DNA from: Planctomyces sp. SH-PL62
GTDB taxonomy: Bacteria; Planctomycetota; Planctomycetia; Isosphaerales; Isosphaeraceae
NCBI RefSeq assembly: GCF_001610895.1
Contig: NZ_CP011274.1
Span: 1-64,000, forward strand
DNA length: 64,000 bases
Reading direction: 5' to 3'
Within the stretch, counting starts at the first letter, position 1, and each line of letters starts with the position of its first letter. The translations under genes were made by a program, and so were the position numbers. The notes under the pieces were generated by a model that saw nothing but the letters and a program-made list of their open reading frames with translations, had not been told where the DNA came from and searched no databases. Below, piece by piece: positions 35,253-45,019 of this stretch.

Positions 35253-38200
35253 TTATCGGGAGAAGGGATGAGTTCCTCCCGAGGGGGTCCCGTCCCCTGG
35301 GGCCGGTCCCTTGCCGAAGAGGAGGTAGAGGACCGGCAGAGCGAGCATGGTGAGCATCGTGTCGCAGGCCATGCCGAAGACGACGACGGTGGCGAGCGGC
35401 TTCTGGACCTCCGCGCCGATGCCGGTGGAGAGCATCATCGGCACGAACCCCAGGGCGGCGACCGTCCCGGTCATGAGCACGGGGCGGAGCCTCGCCAGCC
35501 GCGCGTCCTCGATGGCCGCCCGCTTCGGGAGGCCGCGGGCCATCCGGTCGCGGATGGCGCTGACCAGGATGAGCCCTTCGAGCATCGACGCCCCGGCCAG
35601 GGCGACGAAGCCGACCCCCGCCGAGATGGTGAACGGCAGGCCCATGACGTACAGCCCAAGGATCCCGCCCGCCCTCGCGAACAGGACGCCGCTGAAGATC
35701 ATGAGGGCGTCCCGCACCGAGTGGAACGTCATGTAGAGCAGGCTCAGGATGAGCGCGAGGGCGAGCGGGACGACGATGTAGAGCCGCCGCTCGGCCCGCT
35801 CCAGATGCTCGAACTGGCCGCCCCATTCGATGGAGTAGCCCGTCGGCAGGCTTACCTCGCGGCCGATGCGGTCTCGCGCCTCGGCGACGAACGAGGCGAT
35901 GTCGCGGCCCCGCACGTTCGTCTGCACGATGAGCCGACGCCGGCCCCAGTCCCTCTGGATCGTCGACGGCCCGACCGTCGGCTCGATCGTCGCCAGGCGG
36001 GTCAGCGGGAGCCTCTGGCCCGAAGCGGTCGTGATGAAGAGGTCTTCCAGGGCCTCCGGGTCGTCGCGGTATCGGAGCGGCAGCCGCACCACCAGGGGGA
36101 ATCGCCTGTCCGGCTCGATGATCTCGCCGACGCCGATCCCCCCGATGGAGCGGATGACGTCGGTCACCGCCCGCGCCGGGACGCCGTATCGGGAGAGGGC
36201 CTCGTTGTCGACGTGGATGCGGAGCACGGGGAGACCCGTGACCTGCTCGACCGACGTGTCGGCGGCGCCCCGGATGCCCGTGACGAGTTTCTGGATCTCC
36301 TCCCCCTTAGCCTTCAAGGTCTCCAGGTCTTCGCCGTAGATCTTGATGCCGAGATCGGACCGGATGCCGGCCACCATCTCGTTGATTCGAAGCTCGATGG
36401 GCTGCGTGTAGACGGCCCGCATCCCGGGCAGGACCTTCGTCACCTCGGCCATCGCGGCGACGAGTCCATCCTGCGTCTTCGCCTTCGTCCAGCGCTCCCG
36501 AGGGGTGAGCGTGATGAAGACGTCCGAGACTTCCAGCCCCATCGGATCGGTGGCGACCTCGGCGGTTCCGGTCCTGGTCCAGACGTCCTGGATCTCGTCG
36601 GGGAAGTGCGATTTCAGGTAGTTCTCGATGCGAGTCCCGTAGCGGATCGACTCTTCCAGGCTCACGCTCGCGAGCCGGACGGTGTTCACGACGATCGAAC
36701 CCTCGTTCAGCCTGGGCACGAATTCCGAGCCGAGCTGCAAGCCCATGACGGTCGAGAGGAGGGTGATCGCCCCGACCGTGAGGAGCGTCGCCCTGGGATG
36801 GTTCAGGCCCCAGCCGAGGATCGGCTGGAACACCCTGTGGGCCATGCGGTCCACCAACGTCGGCTTCTCCGACGTCCTTCGCCCCAGCCCGAGCGAGGCG
36901 AGCACCGGCATGAGCGTGAGCGAGAGGACGAGCGAGGCCGAGAGGGCGAAGACGACTGTGAGGGCCATCGGCCTGAAGAGCTTCCCCTCGATCCCTTCGA
37001 GCGTAAGGATGGGGAGATAGACGATCATGATGATGAGCTCGCCGAACATCGTCGGCCTCCTCACCTCGACCGCGGCGTCCCGGATCACGTCCAGTTTCGA
37101 GCGGTCCGAGCGGTCGCCCGCCAGCCGCTTCGCGCAGTTCTCGACCATGACGACCGAGCTGTCGACGACCAGGCCGAAGTCGATGGCGCCCAGGCTCATC
37201 AGGCTCCCCGCGACGCCCACTCGCTCCATCATCGTCACGGCGAAGAGCATCGAGAGCGGGATGGCGGACGCGACGATGAGCCCGGCCCGCAGGCTGCCGA
37301 GGAACGCGAAGAGGACGGCCACGACGAGGACCGCCCCTTCGACGAGGTTGCGCCCGACGGTCCTGAGCACCTGTTCGACGAGGTCGGTCCTCTTGTAGAC
37401 CACGGCGACCTCGACGTCGGCCGGCAGCGACCTCTTCACGTCGTCCATCGCCGCGTCGAGGGCGTAGGCGACGTCTCGAGAGTTCTCGCCCATCCGCATG
37501 AAGGCGAGCCCGAGGACGGCCTCGCCCCGCCCTTCGGCGGTGACGGCCCCCCGGCGGATGGCGTGGCCCACTTCCACCTCGGCGACGTCGGAGATCCGGG
37601 TCGGGACCCCGTCCTGGGCCTTGATGACGATGGCGGCGATCTGCTCGACGGAGACGGTGCGAGCGACGCCCTGCACGAGGCTCGCCTCCCCGGAACGGAC
37701 GACGTAGCCGCCGCCGACGTTCTGGTTGTTGTCCCGGAGGGCCTGCATCAGGTCGTCGAGCGTGAGTCCGTGACGCGCGAGCTTCATCGGGTCGGCCTGC
37801 ACCTCGTACTGCTTCTCGTAGCCCCCCCAGGCGTTGATCTCGGCGACACCGGGCACGCGGAGCAGCCGGGGCCGGATGACCCAGTCCTGGAGCGTGCGCA
37901 GCTCGGTCGAATCAAGCTCGGGGTTCTTGCTGGTGAGGAGGTAGTGGTAGACCTCGCCGAGTCCGGTGGCGACCGGCCCCATCCTCGGCCGCGCCACCCC
38001 ATCGGGGATCTCCACCTCGCCGAGCCGCTCGTTGACCTGCTGCCTCGCGAAATAGACGTCTGTGTCGTCCGAGAAGATGGCGACGACCTGGGAGAAGCCG
38101 AACTTCGAGACCGAGCGTAGCTCCTCTAGACCCTTGAGACCTCCCATCGCGTATTCGACGGGGAACGTGATGAGCCGCTCCACCTCGTCGGGCGAAAGTT

Positions 38201-38363
38201 CGGGGGCGGTTGTGTTGATCTGGACCTGGATCGGCGTCGTGTCCGGGAAGGCGTCGAGCGGCAGCCGGACCGCCGAGCGGACGCCGACGACGACGAGCAG
38301 GGCCGCCGCGAGGAGGACGACGAATCGGTTCCTGAGGCTGGCGTCGATGAGGGCGTTGAGCAT
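35253..38363 (-). CDS. Heavy-metal RND efflux pump, inner-membrane subunit (CzcA/CusA family)
   Basis: A 1,036-residue proton-driven pump spanning the inner membrane with large periplasmic loops. It starts MLNALIDASLRNRFVVLLAA. PVEYAMGGLKGLEELRSVSK, the loops near 100-320 and 560-860, and about twelve membrane helices match the HME-RND family. The proton-relay region in helix 4 reads GAIDFGLVVDSSVVMVENC, close to the DFGxxxDGAxxxxEN pattern of divalent-cation pumps (Zn/Co/Ni/Cd) rather than the copper/silver type. The metal is therefore probably divalent, though exact specificity is not readable. The adaptor gene ends 33 bp upstream. No outer-membrane channel gene is in view; the operon would need one elsewhere. 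Confidence 0.95.
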   Translation of the reverse strand: MLNALIDASLRNRFVVLLAAALLVVVGVRSAVRLPLDAFPDTTPIQVQINTTAPELSPDEVERLITFPVEYAMGGLKGLEELRSVSKFGFSQVVAIFSDDTDVYFARQQVNERLGEVEIPDGVARPRMGPVATGLGEVYHYLLTSKNPELDSTELRTLQDWVIRPRLLRVPGVAEINAWGGYEKQYEVQADPMKLARHGLTLDDLMQALRDNNQNVGGGYVVRSGEASLVQGVARTVSVEQIAAIVIKAQDGVPTRISDVAEVEVGHAIRRGAVTAEGRGEAVLGLAFMRMGENSRDVAYALDAAMDDVKRSLPADVEVAVVYKRTDLVEQVLRTVGRNLVEGAVLVVAVLFAFLGSLRAGLIVASAIPLSMLFAVTMMERVGVAGSLMSLGAIDFGLVVDSSVVMVENCAKRLAGDRSDRSKLDVIRDAAVEVRRPTMFGELIIMIVYLPILTLEGIEGKLFRPMALTVVFALSASLVLSLTLMPVLASLGLGRRTSEKPTLVDRMAHRVFQPILGWGLNHPRATLLTVGAITLLSTVMGLQLGSEFVPRLNEGSIVVNTVRLASVSLEESIRYGTRIENYLKSHFPDEIQDVWTRTGTAEVATDPMGLEVSDVFITLTPRERWTKAKTQDGLVAAMAEVTKVLPGMRAVYTQPIELRINEMVAGIRSDLGIKIYGEDLETLKAKGEEIQKLVTGIRGAADTSVEQVTGLPVLRIHVDNEALSRYGVPARAVTDVIRSIGGIGVGEIIEPDRRFPLVVRLPLRYRDDPEALEDLFITTASGQRLPLTRLATIEPTVGPSTIQRDWGRRRLIVQTNVRGRDIASFVAEARDRIGREVSLPTGYSIEWGGQFEHLERAERRLYIVVPLALALILSLLYMTFHSVRDALMIFSGVLFARAGGILGLYVMGLPFTISAGVGFVALAGASMLEGLILVSAIRDRMARGLPKRAAIEDARLARLRPVLMTGTVAALGFVPMMLSTGIGAEVQKPLATVVVFGMACDTMLTMLALPVLYLLFGKGPAPGDGTPSGGTHPFSR

Positions 38364-38396
38364 GGATCGGCTCCTGAGGGCAGGGGGGGGCTGCGG

Positions 38397-39926
38397 CTAC
38401 TCGCAGCAACCGGCCCCGATGGAGCCTTTCATGATCTCGGTCTTGAGGAGGAACGAGCCGTCGGTCACGACCTCCTGGCCGGATTTCAGCCCCCAGGTCA
38501 CCTCGAGGACGTCGCTCCGGTGGATCGGCCGGGACTTGATCCGCTGCGGCCGGAAGGAGGAGCCCCCCTGCGTGAGGAAGACGATGTCGGCGCCTTCGTA
38601 GCGCTGGACGGCGGCCTTCGCGACCGTGAGGGCCTCGTGGGCGTCGTCGACCCGAATTCGGACCTTGCCGTACTGGCCGGACCTGAGCTTGCCGTCGGGG
38701 TTGGGCAGTTCGGCCCGCACCTTCGTCGTCCGGGTCCTCTCGTCGACCCCGGCCCCGACCCAGGTGATCCGGCCGGCGTGGGTCGTCGCGTCGCTTGGCG
38801 AGGAGAGCCCGGAGACCACGAACGAGACCGCTTGCCCCTCGCGGATCTCGGCGACGTCCCGTTCGTAGACGTCGATCCAGAGCCAGATAATCGACGTGTC
38901 GGCGACGGTGAAGATGCTCGTCGCGGGCTCGACGGCCTCGCCGTTCACGGCGTGCCGCAGGATGACCGTCCCGTCGATGGGGCTGCGGATCTCCAGCGGC
39001 GGCTTCGCGTCGTTGGTGCGGAGGACGGCCCGCAGCGCGTCGTCGTCGAACTGGAAGTTCCGGAGCCGTTGCTCGACGTCCAGCAGGTTCGCCTTCGCCT
39101 GATTCAAGGCGGTCCTCGCCATGACCTCCGGCCGCGACCCGACCACGCCCTCGGCGACGAGCGTCCCGGTGCGGCCGAGGGCGTCCTCCGCGAGCTTGAG
39201 GGCCGCGTCCGCCGCGATGTACTGAGCCTTGGCCGTGCTCACTTCGGATGAATCGACGATCGCGAGGACTTCCCCCGCCTTGACCTTCCGGCCCAGGTCG
39301 ACGCGGGCCTCGCGGACGTAGCCGCGCGCCCTCGGGGTGATCTCGGCGAAGCGATTGGCGTTGTAGGCGGTCTCCGCGTTCGCGGTCAATTCGTGGGCGT
39401 GCTCGTCCGGCTCGACCGACGCCGTGCCCAGGCCGACGTCCTTGACCAGCTGGGTCGAGGCCAGGCGGACCATCGGGAGCAGCTTGCAGTACTCGACCAG
39501 GCCGTCCGGCCCCTTCTCGCCGAACTCCTTACACCAGCCGTCGTCGATGAGTTCGAGGCCGGCCGAAGCCGACGTCCCATCCTTGAAATTCTCCGGGTGG
39601 CATTTCGGGCAGAAATGGGCCGGCAGCCCGTGGTCGCACGGCTTGACGTCGTACTTCTTCGCAAGCTCCGGGTGGCAGAGCGTACAGACGTCCTCGGGGA
39701 TGCTCCCGTGCTCCGCGCAGAGCAGGAGCTTCTCCTTCAATTCCGGATGGCAGAGCGTGCAGAACTTCTCCGGAACGCCGTGCTCGTCGCAGAAGAGGCC
39801 GTACCCAGGCTGGGCCGAGGCCGCTCCGGGTCTCGGGAGCCAGTCCGGCCGGAGATACGAAACACCGGCGACGACGGCCGCCCCGATGCCGAGGGCGACG
39901 ACCGCCCCGACGAGAATCTTTCTCAT
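38397..39926 (-). CDS. RND efflux periplasmic adaptor with three Cys/His metal-binding repeats
   Basis: A membrane-fusion protein of 509 residues. An N-terminal anchor (LVGAVVALGIGAAVVAGVSY) is followed by three tandem repeats: CDEHGVPEKFCTLCHPEL, CAEHGSIPEDVCTLCHPEL and CDHGLPAHFCPKCHPENF (residues about 45-115). The rest is the usual lipoyl/alpha-hairpin/beta-barrel adaptor (ARGYVREARVDLGRKVKAGE, IDGTVILRHAVNGEAVEPAT, and VTWGLKSGQEVVTDGSFLLK at the end). The repeats probably capture metal for the pump, like the heavy-metal-binding domains of other adaptors. They contain CxxCH, the c-type heme signature, but nothing else indicates heme. The protein ends GAGCCE, with two more cysteines. The pump gene follows 33 bp downstream. 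Confidence 0.92.
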   Translation of the reverse strand: MRKILVGAVVALGIGAAVVAGVSYLRPDWLPRPGAASAQPGYGLFCDEHGVPEKFCTLCHPELKEKLLLCAEHGSIPEDVCTLCHPELAKKYDVKPCDHGLPAHFCPKCHPENFKDGTSASAGLELIDDGWCKEFGEKGPDGLVEYCKLLPMVRLASTQLVKDVGLGTASVEPDEHAHELTANAETAYNANRFAEITPRARGYVREARVDLGRKVKAGEVLAIVDSSEVSTAKAQYIAADAALKLAEDALGRTGTLVAEGVVGSRPEVMARTALNQAKANLLDVEQRLRNFQFDDDALRAVLRTNDAKPPLEIRSPIDGTVILRHAVNGEAVEPATSIFTVADTSIIWLWIDVYERDVAEIREGQAVSFVVSGLSSPSDATTHAGRITWVGAGVDERTRTTKVRAELPNPDGKLRSGQYGKVRIRVDDAHEALTVAKAAVQRYEGADIVFLTQGGSSFRPQRIKSRPIHRSDVLEVTWGLKSGQEVVTDGSFLLKTEIMKGSIGAGCCE

Positions 39927-40105
39927 GGTCCATCCCCATTCGCTGTTCGAGAGTTCGAAACGAGCCCGCAGTACCGCGCGTGGACGCGCAGGTTCTTCCT
40001 CGCCCGCGCCGCGAGACGGCGCGAGCGGACGAGCGGCGTGGATCGCCGCGTCGCGGACCTTCGAGGCGGGGCCGCCTCAGTGGTCCGGAGTCTTGATGGG
40101 CGGGC

Positions 40106-40471
40106 TCAACAGCGGAAGTTCTGGAGCATGAGATGCGCCCGGCGCGGTCCGCCCGTGGGGCTTCCCGGCGTCGCGCCGAAAGCGGGCGTCGGCCGCCCCC
40201 AGAGGGCGGCGAGGATGTAGGCGGCGGGGGACGAGAGCGGCGACCATTCGCCCGGCCCCGTCTCGGAATCGAGCTGCGAGTCGGGGCCTCGGACGGCCCC
40301 GGCGCAAATGCAACTCGTCGCGTCGTTCTGGACCGGCCCGGGCGTCTGGCGGTCGTCCGACCCTTCGGTCCCCTCACACTGGGACGCGCAGCAACCGACC
40401 AGGTCCGCCCGACAGAGCTGGGGGCAGGCCAGGAGCAAGGCGGCCAGCATCAATGACAGGAACGATTTCAC
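40106..40471 (-). CDS. Small secreted cysteine-rich protein of the metal-efflux operon
   Basis: A protein of about 121 residues starting at GTG 40471: VKSFLSLMLAALLLACPQLC, a signal peptide ending near CRADLVGCC. The mature part has several cysteines (GCCASQCEG, SCICAG) and ends FRC, with a histidine-poor, Pro/Gly/Ser-rich body. It lies 179 bp upstream of the adaptor gene on the same strand. Small periplasmic metal-binding proteins often head such operons (compare CusF by role only), and that is the likely job here. An in-frame ATG at 40501 would add ten residues before the signal peptide. No family recognised. Confidence 0.6.
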   Translation of the reverse strand: MKSFLSLMLAALLLACPQLCRADLVGCCASQCEGTEGSDDRQTPGPVQNDATSCICAGAVRGPDSQLDSETGPGEWSPLSSPAAYILAALWGRPTPAFGATPGSPTGGPRRAHLMLQNFRC

Positions 40472-41145
40472 GGACACCCCTGACGCCTCGATCGGGAAGG
40501 TCACCTTTCAACCATATCGGCGCACCGACCGGAAGGAAAGGACGATTCCGCCCCGATCAAGCCCGCGATTCGCCATCCGCGACGGTCGAAGGGGTTCCGA
40601 CCAGCCTTCAGACCAGACAGCGCCTTTTCAAGTCGATGGGGACGCCGTCGAGGTCGCTTCACCGGCAGCCGATTCAGGCCGGAAATTCGGCGCATCTTCG
40701 GTTGCGAAAACATAATCGCCATTATCGGACCCAGGCGACGAGCCCTCCGTTGAGGGAAAGTCCGCGGACCTTGGGCCTTCACCCGCCGCAACGATATGGC
40801 GGTCGTCTTCTCGATCGCGACGTACGAGGAGAATGACCTGATGATGTGGGTCTCCGGACGATCGCGTTCGGCGTCCGACCTCCTTCATCTCCATCCGATC
40901 GTTGCGGTCCGGCCGCCGAAGAGACCGCCTCTCGGGCGGCGGAATTTTCGCTCGGGAATGGACATGAATTGTCCGTCGGATTTTAAAGGCCGTCCGAACG
41001 CGTTGCGTAACGCTTAGTCCAGTCGAGACTTAGCGATTGTTCTTGAGTTGGCTCGGACGTTGCTATCGAGGGGGCGGTCGCGTCGTATTGAAGATGGTCA
41101 ACTGGCCGTCGGCTCTCAACGGAGCCCGGTTCGGTCAAGGAACGA
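40472..41145. other. 674-bp divergent intergenic region
   Basis: It separates the metal-efflux operon (minus) from the DUF1559 gene (plus) and must hold both control regions, including any metal-responsive operator. It is less GC-rich than its flanks, notably at 40690-40730 and 40980-41060. Short open frames cross it without family features. I found no convincing inverted repeat for a MerR/ArsR-type regulator. Confidence 0.4.
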
Positions 41146-42138
41146 ATGCCCACCATGACCCGCCTCCGCATCAATGACCGAAACCGTCGCCGCGGCTTCA
41201 CCCTGATCGAACTCTTGGTGGTCGTCGCCATCATCGCCGTGCTCATCGCGATGCTCTTGCCCGCCGTGCAGTCGGCGCGCGAGGCCGCCCGAAGGATGCA
41301 GTGCGTCAACAATCTGAAGCAGATCGCCCTGGCGGCGCACAATTATCACGACGTCAACAATTGCTTCCCCTCGGCGAGGCCCTCTTCCTCCCCGCAGCAC
41401 GGCCACATGGTCTCGCTCCTGGCGTTCCTGGAGCAAGGCGTCCTGACCAACGCGTTCAACGTCGCGCTCTCGGGCGGGTTCGCCGACCCGGGGAACCAGA
41501 CGGTGGCGAACACCAACCTGTCGGTCCTGCTGTGCCCGTCGAATCCCAACCAGCAGACCATCCGTCTGCGCAAGTCCAGTTCGACCGGGAAGGCGTATGG
41601 GGCGTATATCACCGACGCCGAAGGGACTTTCATGACGGGCTGGGTCTGCGATTACTGGGTCAATCACGCCATCAGCGCGTCGACCATCGCTCTGCTCAGC
41701 CCCGGCGCGACGGCTCCCGACCCGATCCTCAAGGGGACCGCGCCGAGGATGGCGATGGTCACCGACGGCCTCTCCAACACCACGCTGTTCCTCGAACACG
41801 CGGGCTATGACAAGCACTACGTCAAGGGGGTGGGCTGGCCGATGCCGGACACAGATCTCACCCTCGACCAGCCCGGGGCCTGGGGGGCGTGGCTGGGTTG
41901 GTGCGCGTTCATGGTCCAGGGGTACTCCAACTCTCCCCCGCCGACCAATTCGGGCACCCCCGCCGGGACCGCCTGTGCGATCAACTGCAACAACTCGCAG
42001 GGGGTCTTCGGCTTCCATCCCACGGGGGCCAACGTCGCCATGGCCGACGGCGGCGTCCGGATGCTCTCGACGAGCATGACGGTCGCCAACCTGATGGCCA
42101 TGGTCAGCCGCAACGGCGGGGAGATCGTCCAGGAATGA
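41146..42138 (+). CDS. DUF1559 prepilin-like protein
   Basis: A 330-residue protein with a type IV pilin/type II secretion pseudopilin-like start: a basic leader ending [16 protein letters not shown], cleaved after Gly, then a long hydrophobic helix. The first conserved block [20 protein letters not shown] is followed by [14 protein letters not shown], and the C-terminus has [20 protein letters not shown], the H-x8-DG motif of the family. DUF1559 proteins occur in large numbers in planctomycetes. They are thought to be secreted surface or cell-wall-associated proteins, but function is unproven. ATG 41146 follows CAAGGAA closely; ATG 41155 is an alternative. It overlaps the next gene by four bases. 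Confidence 0.95.
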   Translation: MPTMTRLRINDRNRRRGFTLIELLVVVAIIAVLIAMLLPAVQSAREAARRMQCVNNLKQIALAAHNYHDVNNCFPSARPSSSPQHGHMVSLLAFLEQGVLTNAFNVALSGGFADPGNQTVANTNLSVLLCPSNPNQQTIRLRKSSSTGKAYGAYITDAEGTFMTGWVCDYWVNHAISASTIALLSPGATAPDPILKGTAPRMAMVTDGLSNTTLFLEHAGYDKHYVKGVGWPMPDTDLTLDQPGAWGAWLGWCAFMVQGYSNSPPPTNSGTPAGTACAINCNNSQGVFGFHPTGANVAMADGGVRMLSTSMTVANLMAMVSRNGGEIVQE

Positions 42139-42602
42139 CTGGGACTCCGCCGTCGACGTCCCGGCCGCGGCTGCGCCTCGCGGCGACGTCCGTGACCGCC
42201 GCAGTGCTGATCGCGACCGTCGGTTGCGGCGGGCCTGAGCCGTGCGTCGTCTCGGGCCGGGTGCTCGTCGATGACCGCCCGGCCGAGGGCGTCTATGTCG
42301 TCTTTCATACCGCCGGTGATTCGACCGGGCTGGCCGATTCCGGCTCGGCGCGATCGGTCGAAGGGGGCTTGTTCACGGCCGTCGTCAGTACGCCGGGCGA
42401 GTCGAAAGTCACCGCGTTCTGGCCGGCCGTGACGGTCGAGGGTCAGGACGTCGTCGAGGGGGCCGACCGCTTCGGCGGCGTCCATCGGGACCCGCGACGT
42501 CCAGTCGCGACGGTGACGATTCGCCAAGGGGAGAACGTCCTGGAGCCGTTCTCGCTGGCGTCTCCTCCGACCGGGAAGACGCGCGGCCGCGGCCGCCGTT
42601 GA
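42135..42602 (+). CDS. Small lipoprotein, partner of DUF1559 protein
   Basis: A 155-residue protein with an N-terminal export signal and lipobox-like [18 protein letters not shown], so it is probably a lipoprotein with Cys near residue 31. The mature part is beta-rich: [20 protein letters not shown], which resembles the carboxypeptidase-regulatory-like/transthyretin-like modules in planctomycete proteins that follow DUF1559 genes, then [20 protein letters not shown]. The basic tail is [10 protein letters not shown]. It is translationally coupled to the DUF1559 gene (ATGA overlap), so the pair probably works together at the envelope. The function is otherwise unknown. Confidence 0.8.
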   Translation: MTGTPPSTSRPRLRLAATSVTAAVLIATVGCGGPEPCVVSGRVLVDDRPAEGVYVVFHTAGDSTGLADSGSARSVEGGLFTAVVSTPGESKVTAFWPAVTVEGQDVVEGADRFGGVHRDPRRPVATVTIRQGENVLEPFSLASPPTGKTRGRGRR

Positions 42603-42675
42603 GTCGCCGATCGCCGTCGCTCCGTCGGTCGTTCGAGTCCACCACTCTCGCCGATTCACCCATCGAGATTAGATC

Positions 42676-44772
42676 ATGTTGAGAGACTTGACGCGTCGTG
42701 GTTTGGCCGCCCTGGCGGTCGTGTGCTGGGCCGGATCGTCGGGCTTCGCGGCCGAGCCTCTCCTGGTCCGATCCGCACGATCGGGCGCCTGGTCCGCGAA
42801 GGAGACCTGGGAGCAGGGCCGCACGCCCGGGGCCGGCGACCGGGTCGTCGTCCGGGCCGGTCACCACGTCGACTACGACGTGGTTTCCGAGGAGGTCGTC
42901 CGCCTGGTCCAGATCGCAGGGACGTTGGAGTTCGCCAGGGATCGGGACACCCGGCTGGAGGCCGGGCTCATCACCATCACGACGTCCGAGGAGCCGTCGG
43001 AGGACGGGTTCGACTGCCACGCGGCGATGAAGGACATGGGCGCGATGCAAGACGCCTCCCGGCCCGCGCTCCTCGTAGGTCGGCCCGGAGCCCCGGTCGG
43101 CGCGGGGTTTTCGGCCTTGATCCGGCTGCATTACATCGAGGGGATGGACAGGCTCTCGTGCCCGGCCATCGTCTGCTGCGGCGGTCGGATGGAGTTTCAC
43201 GGCCAGCCGATGCCGCACACCTGGTTGAAGATCCGCCAGACGGCGGACGCCGGCGCCTCGACTCTTCACGTCGACGAGTGGGCCGGCGGTTGGAAGCAGG
43301 GGGACCACGTCATCGTCACCGGCACCCGCCGCCAGCGCGACGGCCGCGGGGTCGGCGGCGATTTTCTCGCGGGCGCCCAGACCGAGGAGCGCCGGATCGT
43401 CGGCGTCTCGCCCCGAGACTTCTCCGGCGGTTACCCGGTGAAGCTCGACCGGCCGCTGGCCTTCTCCCACTTCGCCGAGGGGAACTTCCGCGCCGAGGTC
43501 GCCAACCTCACGCGCAACGTCGTGGTGGAATCGGCCGAGCCCGCCGGCGTCCGCGGGCACACGATGTACCATCGGAAGTCGGCCGGGTCGATCAGCTACG
43601 CCGAGTTCCGTCACCTGGGCAAGCTCCATGAGAAGGGCCGCTACAGCATCCACTTCCACCTCGCCGGCGAGACCATGCGAGGCAGTTCGGTGATCGGAGC
43701 GTCGATCTGGGACAGCCACAACCGCTGGATCACGATCCACGGCACCGACGCCCTGGTGGTGCGCGACGTCGTCGGCTACAAGAGCGTCGGCCACGGCTTC
43801 TTCCTGGAGAGCGGCTCGGAGGTCAACAACATCCTGGACCACAACCTGGCGGCGCTCGTCCTGCCCGGCAAGACGCAGAATGAACAGGAAGTCCCCTTCG
43901 ACCCCAACCGCGGCGCCGGCTTCTGGTGGGCCAACAGCCAGAACAGCTTCACCCGCAACGTGGCCGCCGAGTGCGCGGAATACGGCTACCGCTTCGATGT
44001 GAAGAAGACCGAGGACTACAACCCGGTCCGCCAGATCCGCCAGCCCGACGGGACCCTCGCGCCGAAGGACGTCCGCATCCTGCCGTTCGTCCGATTCGAG
44101 GACAATGAAGCGCACACCATGAAGTTCTTCTGCCTGAACCTGCGCGGGGTCACCAGGCCGGACCGGGGTTTGGACTTCTACAGCCAGAACGAGAGCCTGT
44201 CGCGCGAGGCGGTCGAGGCGAGGCCCGAGCCGGGGCGCCCCTTCTGGATCCGCAACTTCCGCGGCTGGGAGGCCAACTGGGCCACCCACCTGGGGACGAC
44301 CGGCGTCTTCATCGACGGCCTGGACGTCTTCCGCTCCGACGTGGCCGTCTGGCGCTCCATCATGGACGGCTCCGGGTTCCGCCGGATGACCACGAAGGAC
44401 ATGCGCGTGAACGACATCCACAATCCAATGAGCTCCGGCTACGCGCCGACGAGGGAGGAGTCCGAGAGAGGGGCCTTCCGCGGGCTCTCAAGCTTCAAGG
44501 ACGACATGCCGCCGACCACGGTGATCACGTCGGCCGTGCGGGAGGGGAACCTCGTCCGCGTCCGGGGATCAGTCGCCGATTCGAGCGATATCAAACGGGT
44601 GCTGGTCAACGGCCGCGAGGCGACCTCCACCCGCGGCAGCTTCGCCGAGTGGGAAGCGGTCCTCGAAGCGCCCTCCGGCGCGGCTCTCGAGGTCAGCGCC
44701 GGCGCCGAGGACGTCCAGGGCCACGTCGAGCCCAGGCCGCACGTCGTCGACGTCGAGCCTGCCGGCCTGTAA
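42676..44772 (+). CDS. Secreted G8-domain, right-handed beta-helix protein (CEMIP/TMEM2-like)
   Basis: A 698-residue secreted protein. A signal peptide (LAALAVVCWAGSSGFA) is followed by the G8 domain at about residues 30-190: SGAWSAKETWEQGRTPGAGD, VVVRAGHHVDYDV and IAGTLEFARDRDTRLEAGLI. These are the W-x-P/G-x-GD, VVI-G and L-x-G-xL patterns of G8. Then come RQTADAGASTLHVDEWAGGW and right-handed beta-helix repeats (SVIGASIWDSHNRWITIHGT, LVVRDVVGYKSVGHGFFLES, NSFTRNVAAECAEYGYRFDV). The layout resembles vertebrate hyaluronan-related proteins CEMIP and TMEM2 and their bacterial relatives. An extracellular polysaccharide-binding or -cleaving role is likely, but the substrate is unknown. The C-terminus is a small Ig-like beta domain (VREGNLVRVRGSVADSSDIK). 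Confidence 0.85.
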   Translation: MLRDLTRRGLAALAVVCWAGSSGFAAEPLLVRSARSGAWSAKETWEQGRTPGAGDRVVVRAGHHVDYDVVSEEVVRLVQIAGTLEFARDRDTRLEAGLITITTSEEPSEDGFDCHAAMKDMGAMQDASRPALLVGRPGAPVGAGFSALIRLHYIEGMDRLSCPAIVCCGGRMEFHGQPMPHTWLKIRQTADAGASTLHVDEWAGGWKQGDHVIVTGTRRQRDGRGVGGDFLAGAQTEERRIVGVSPRDFSGGYPVKLDRPLAFSHFAEGNFRAEVANLTRNVVVESAEPAGVRGHTMYHRKSAGSISYAEFRHLGKLHEKGRYSIHFHLAGETMRGSSVIGASIWDSHNRWITIHGTDALVVRDVVGYKSVGHGFFLESGSEVNNILDHNLAALVLPGKTQNEQEVPFDPNRGAGFWWANSQNSFTRNVAAECAEYGYRFDVKKTEDYNPVRQIRQPDGTLAPKDVRILPFVRFEDNEAHTMKFFCLNLRGVTRPDRGLDFYSQNESLSREAVEARPEPGRPFWIRNFRGWEANWATHLGTTGVFIDGLDVFRSDVAVWRSIMDGSGFRRMTTKDMRVNDIHNPMSSGYAPTREESERGAFRGLSSFKDDMPPTTVITSAVREGNLVRVRGSVADSSDIKRVLVNGREATSTRGSFAEWEAVLEAPSGAALEVSAGAEDVQGHVEPRPHVVDVEPAGL

Positions 44773-45019
44773 GAGTCTGTCCCGGAAGTGTGCCTCGGTC
44801 CGATCGACGGCCTTCCCCCCTTGCGGGGGAAGGTGGCCCGAAGGGCCGGATGAGGGGGGGACGAGCACGGAAGCCGTCGGCGTTTTCGAAAGGCCGGACT
44901 GCGAATCCCGACGCTCGACTTGCTCGTCCCCCCCTCATCTGACGCCTTCGGCGTCTGTCTTCCCCCGCCGGGGGGGAGACCGTTCCAGCTCGCCTTTCCC
45001 CCCTATATGGGACAGGCTC
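44773..45019. mobile_element. MITE-like element with IS5-type ends
   Basis: A 247-bp non-coding element. Its ends are GAGTCTGTCCC (44773-44783) and the near-inverse GGGACAGGCTC (45009-45019). Inside are two large opposed blocks: GGGGGAAGG...GGATGAGGGGGGACGAGCA near 44820-44870, and its rough inverse TGCTCGTCCCCCCCTCATC near 44920. The outer sequence AGAGNCTGTCCCNNAAGTG is shared with the end of the IS5-like remnant at 51065-51075, so the same transposase family could mobilise it. It begins directly after the TAA stop of the G8-domain gene, and TAA also flanks the IS5-like end. The exact target duplication is not clear on the right side (CAA). Confidence 0.6.

Noticed and set aside
35250-38120. 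956-codon plus-strand open frame opposite the RND pump
   Set aside because: Antisense shadow; the minus strand encodes a complete CzcA/CusA-family pump.
38397-39926. Adaptor called as a triheme cytochrome because of three CxxCH motifs
   Set aside because: The motifs lie in C-x-EHG...CHPE repeats at the head of a metal-efflux adaptor; metal capture is the better reading.
41146-42138. DUF1559 protein called as a true type IV pilin
   Set aside because: The prepilin-like leader is real, but the body is the planctomycete DUF1559 fold and no pilus assembly genes are nearby.
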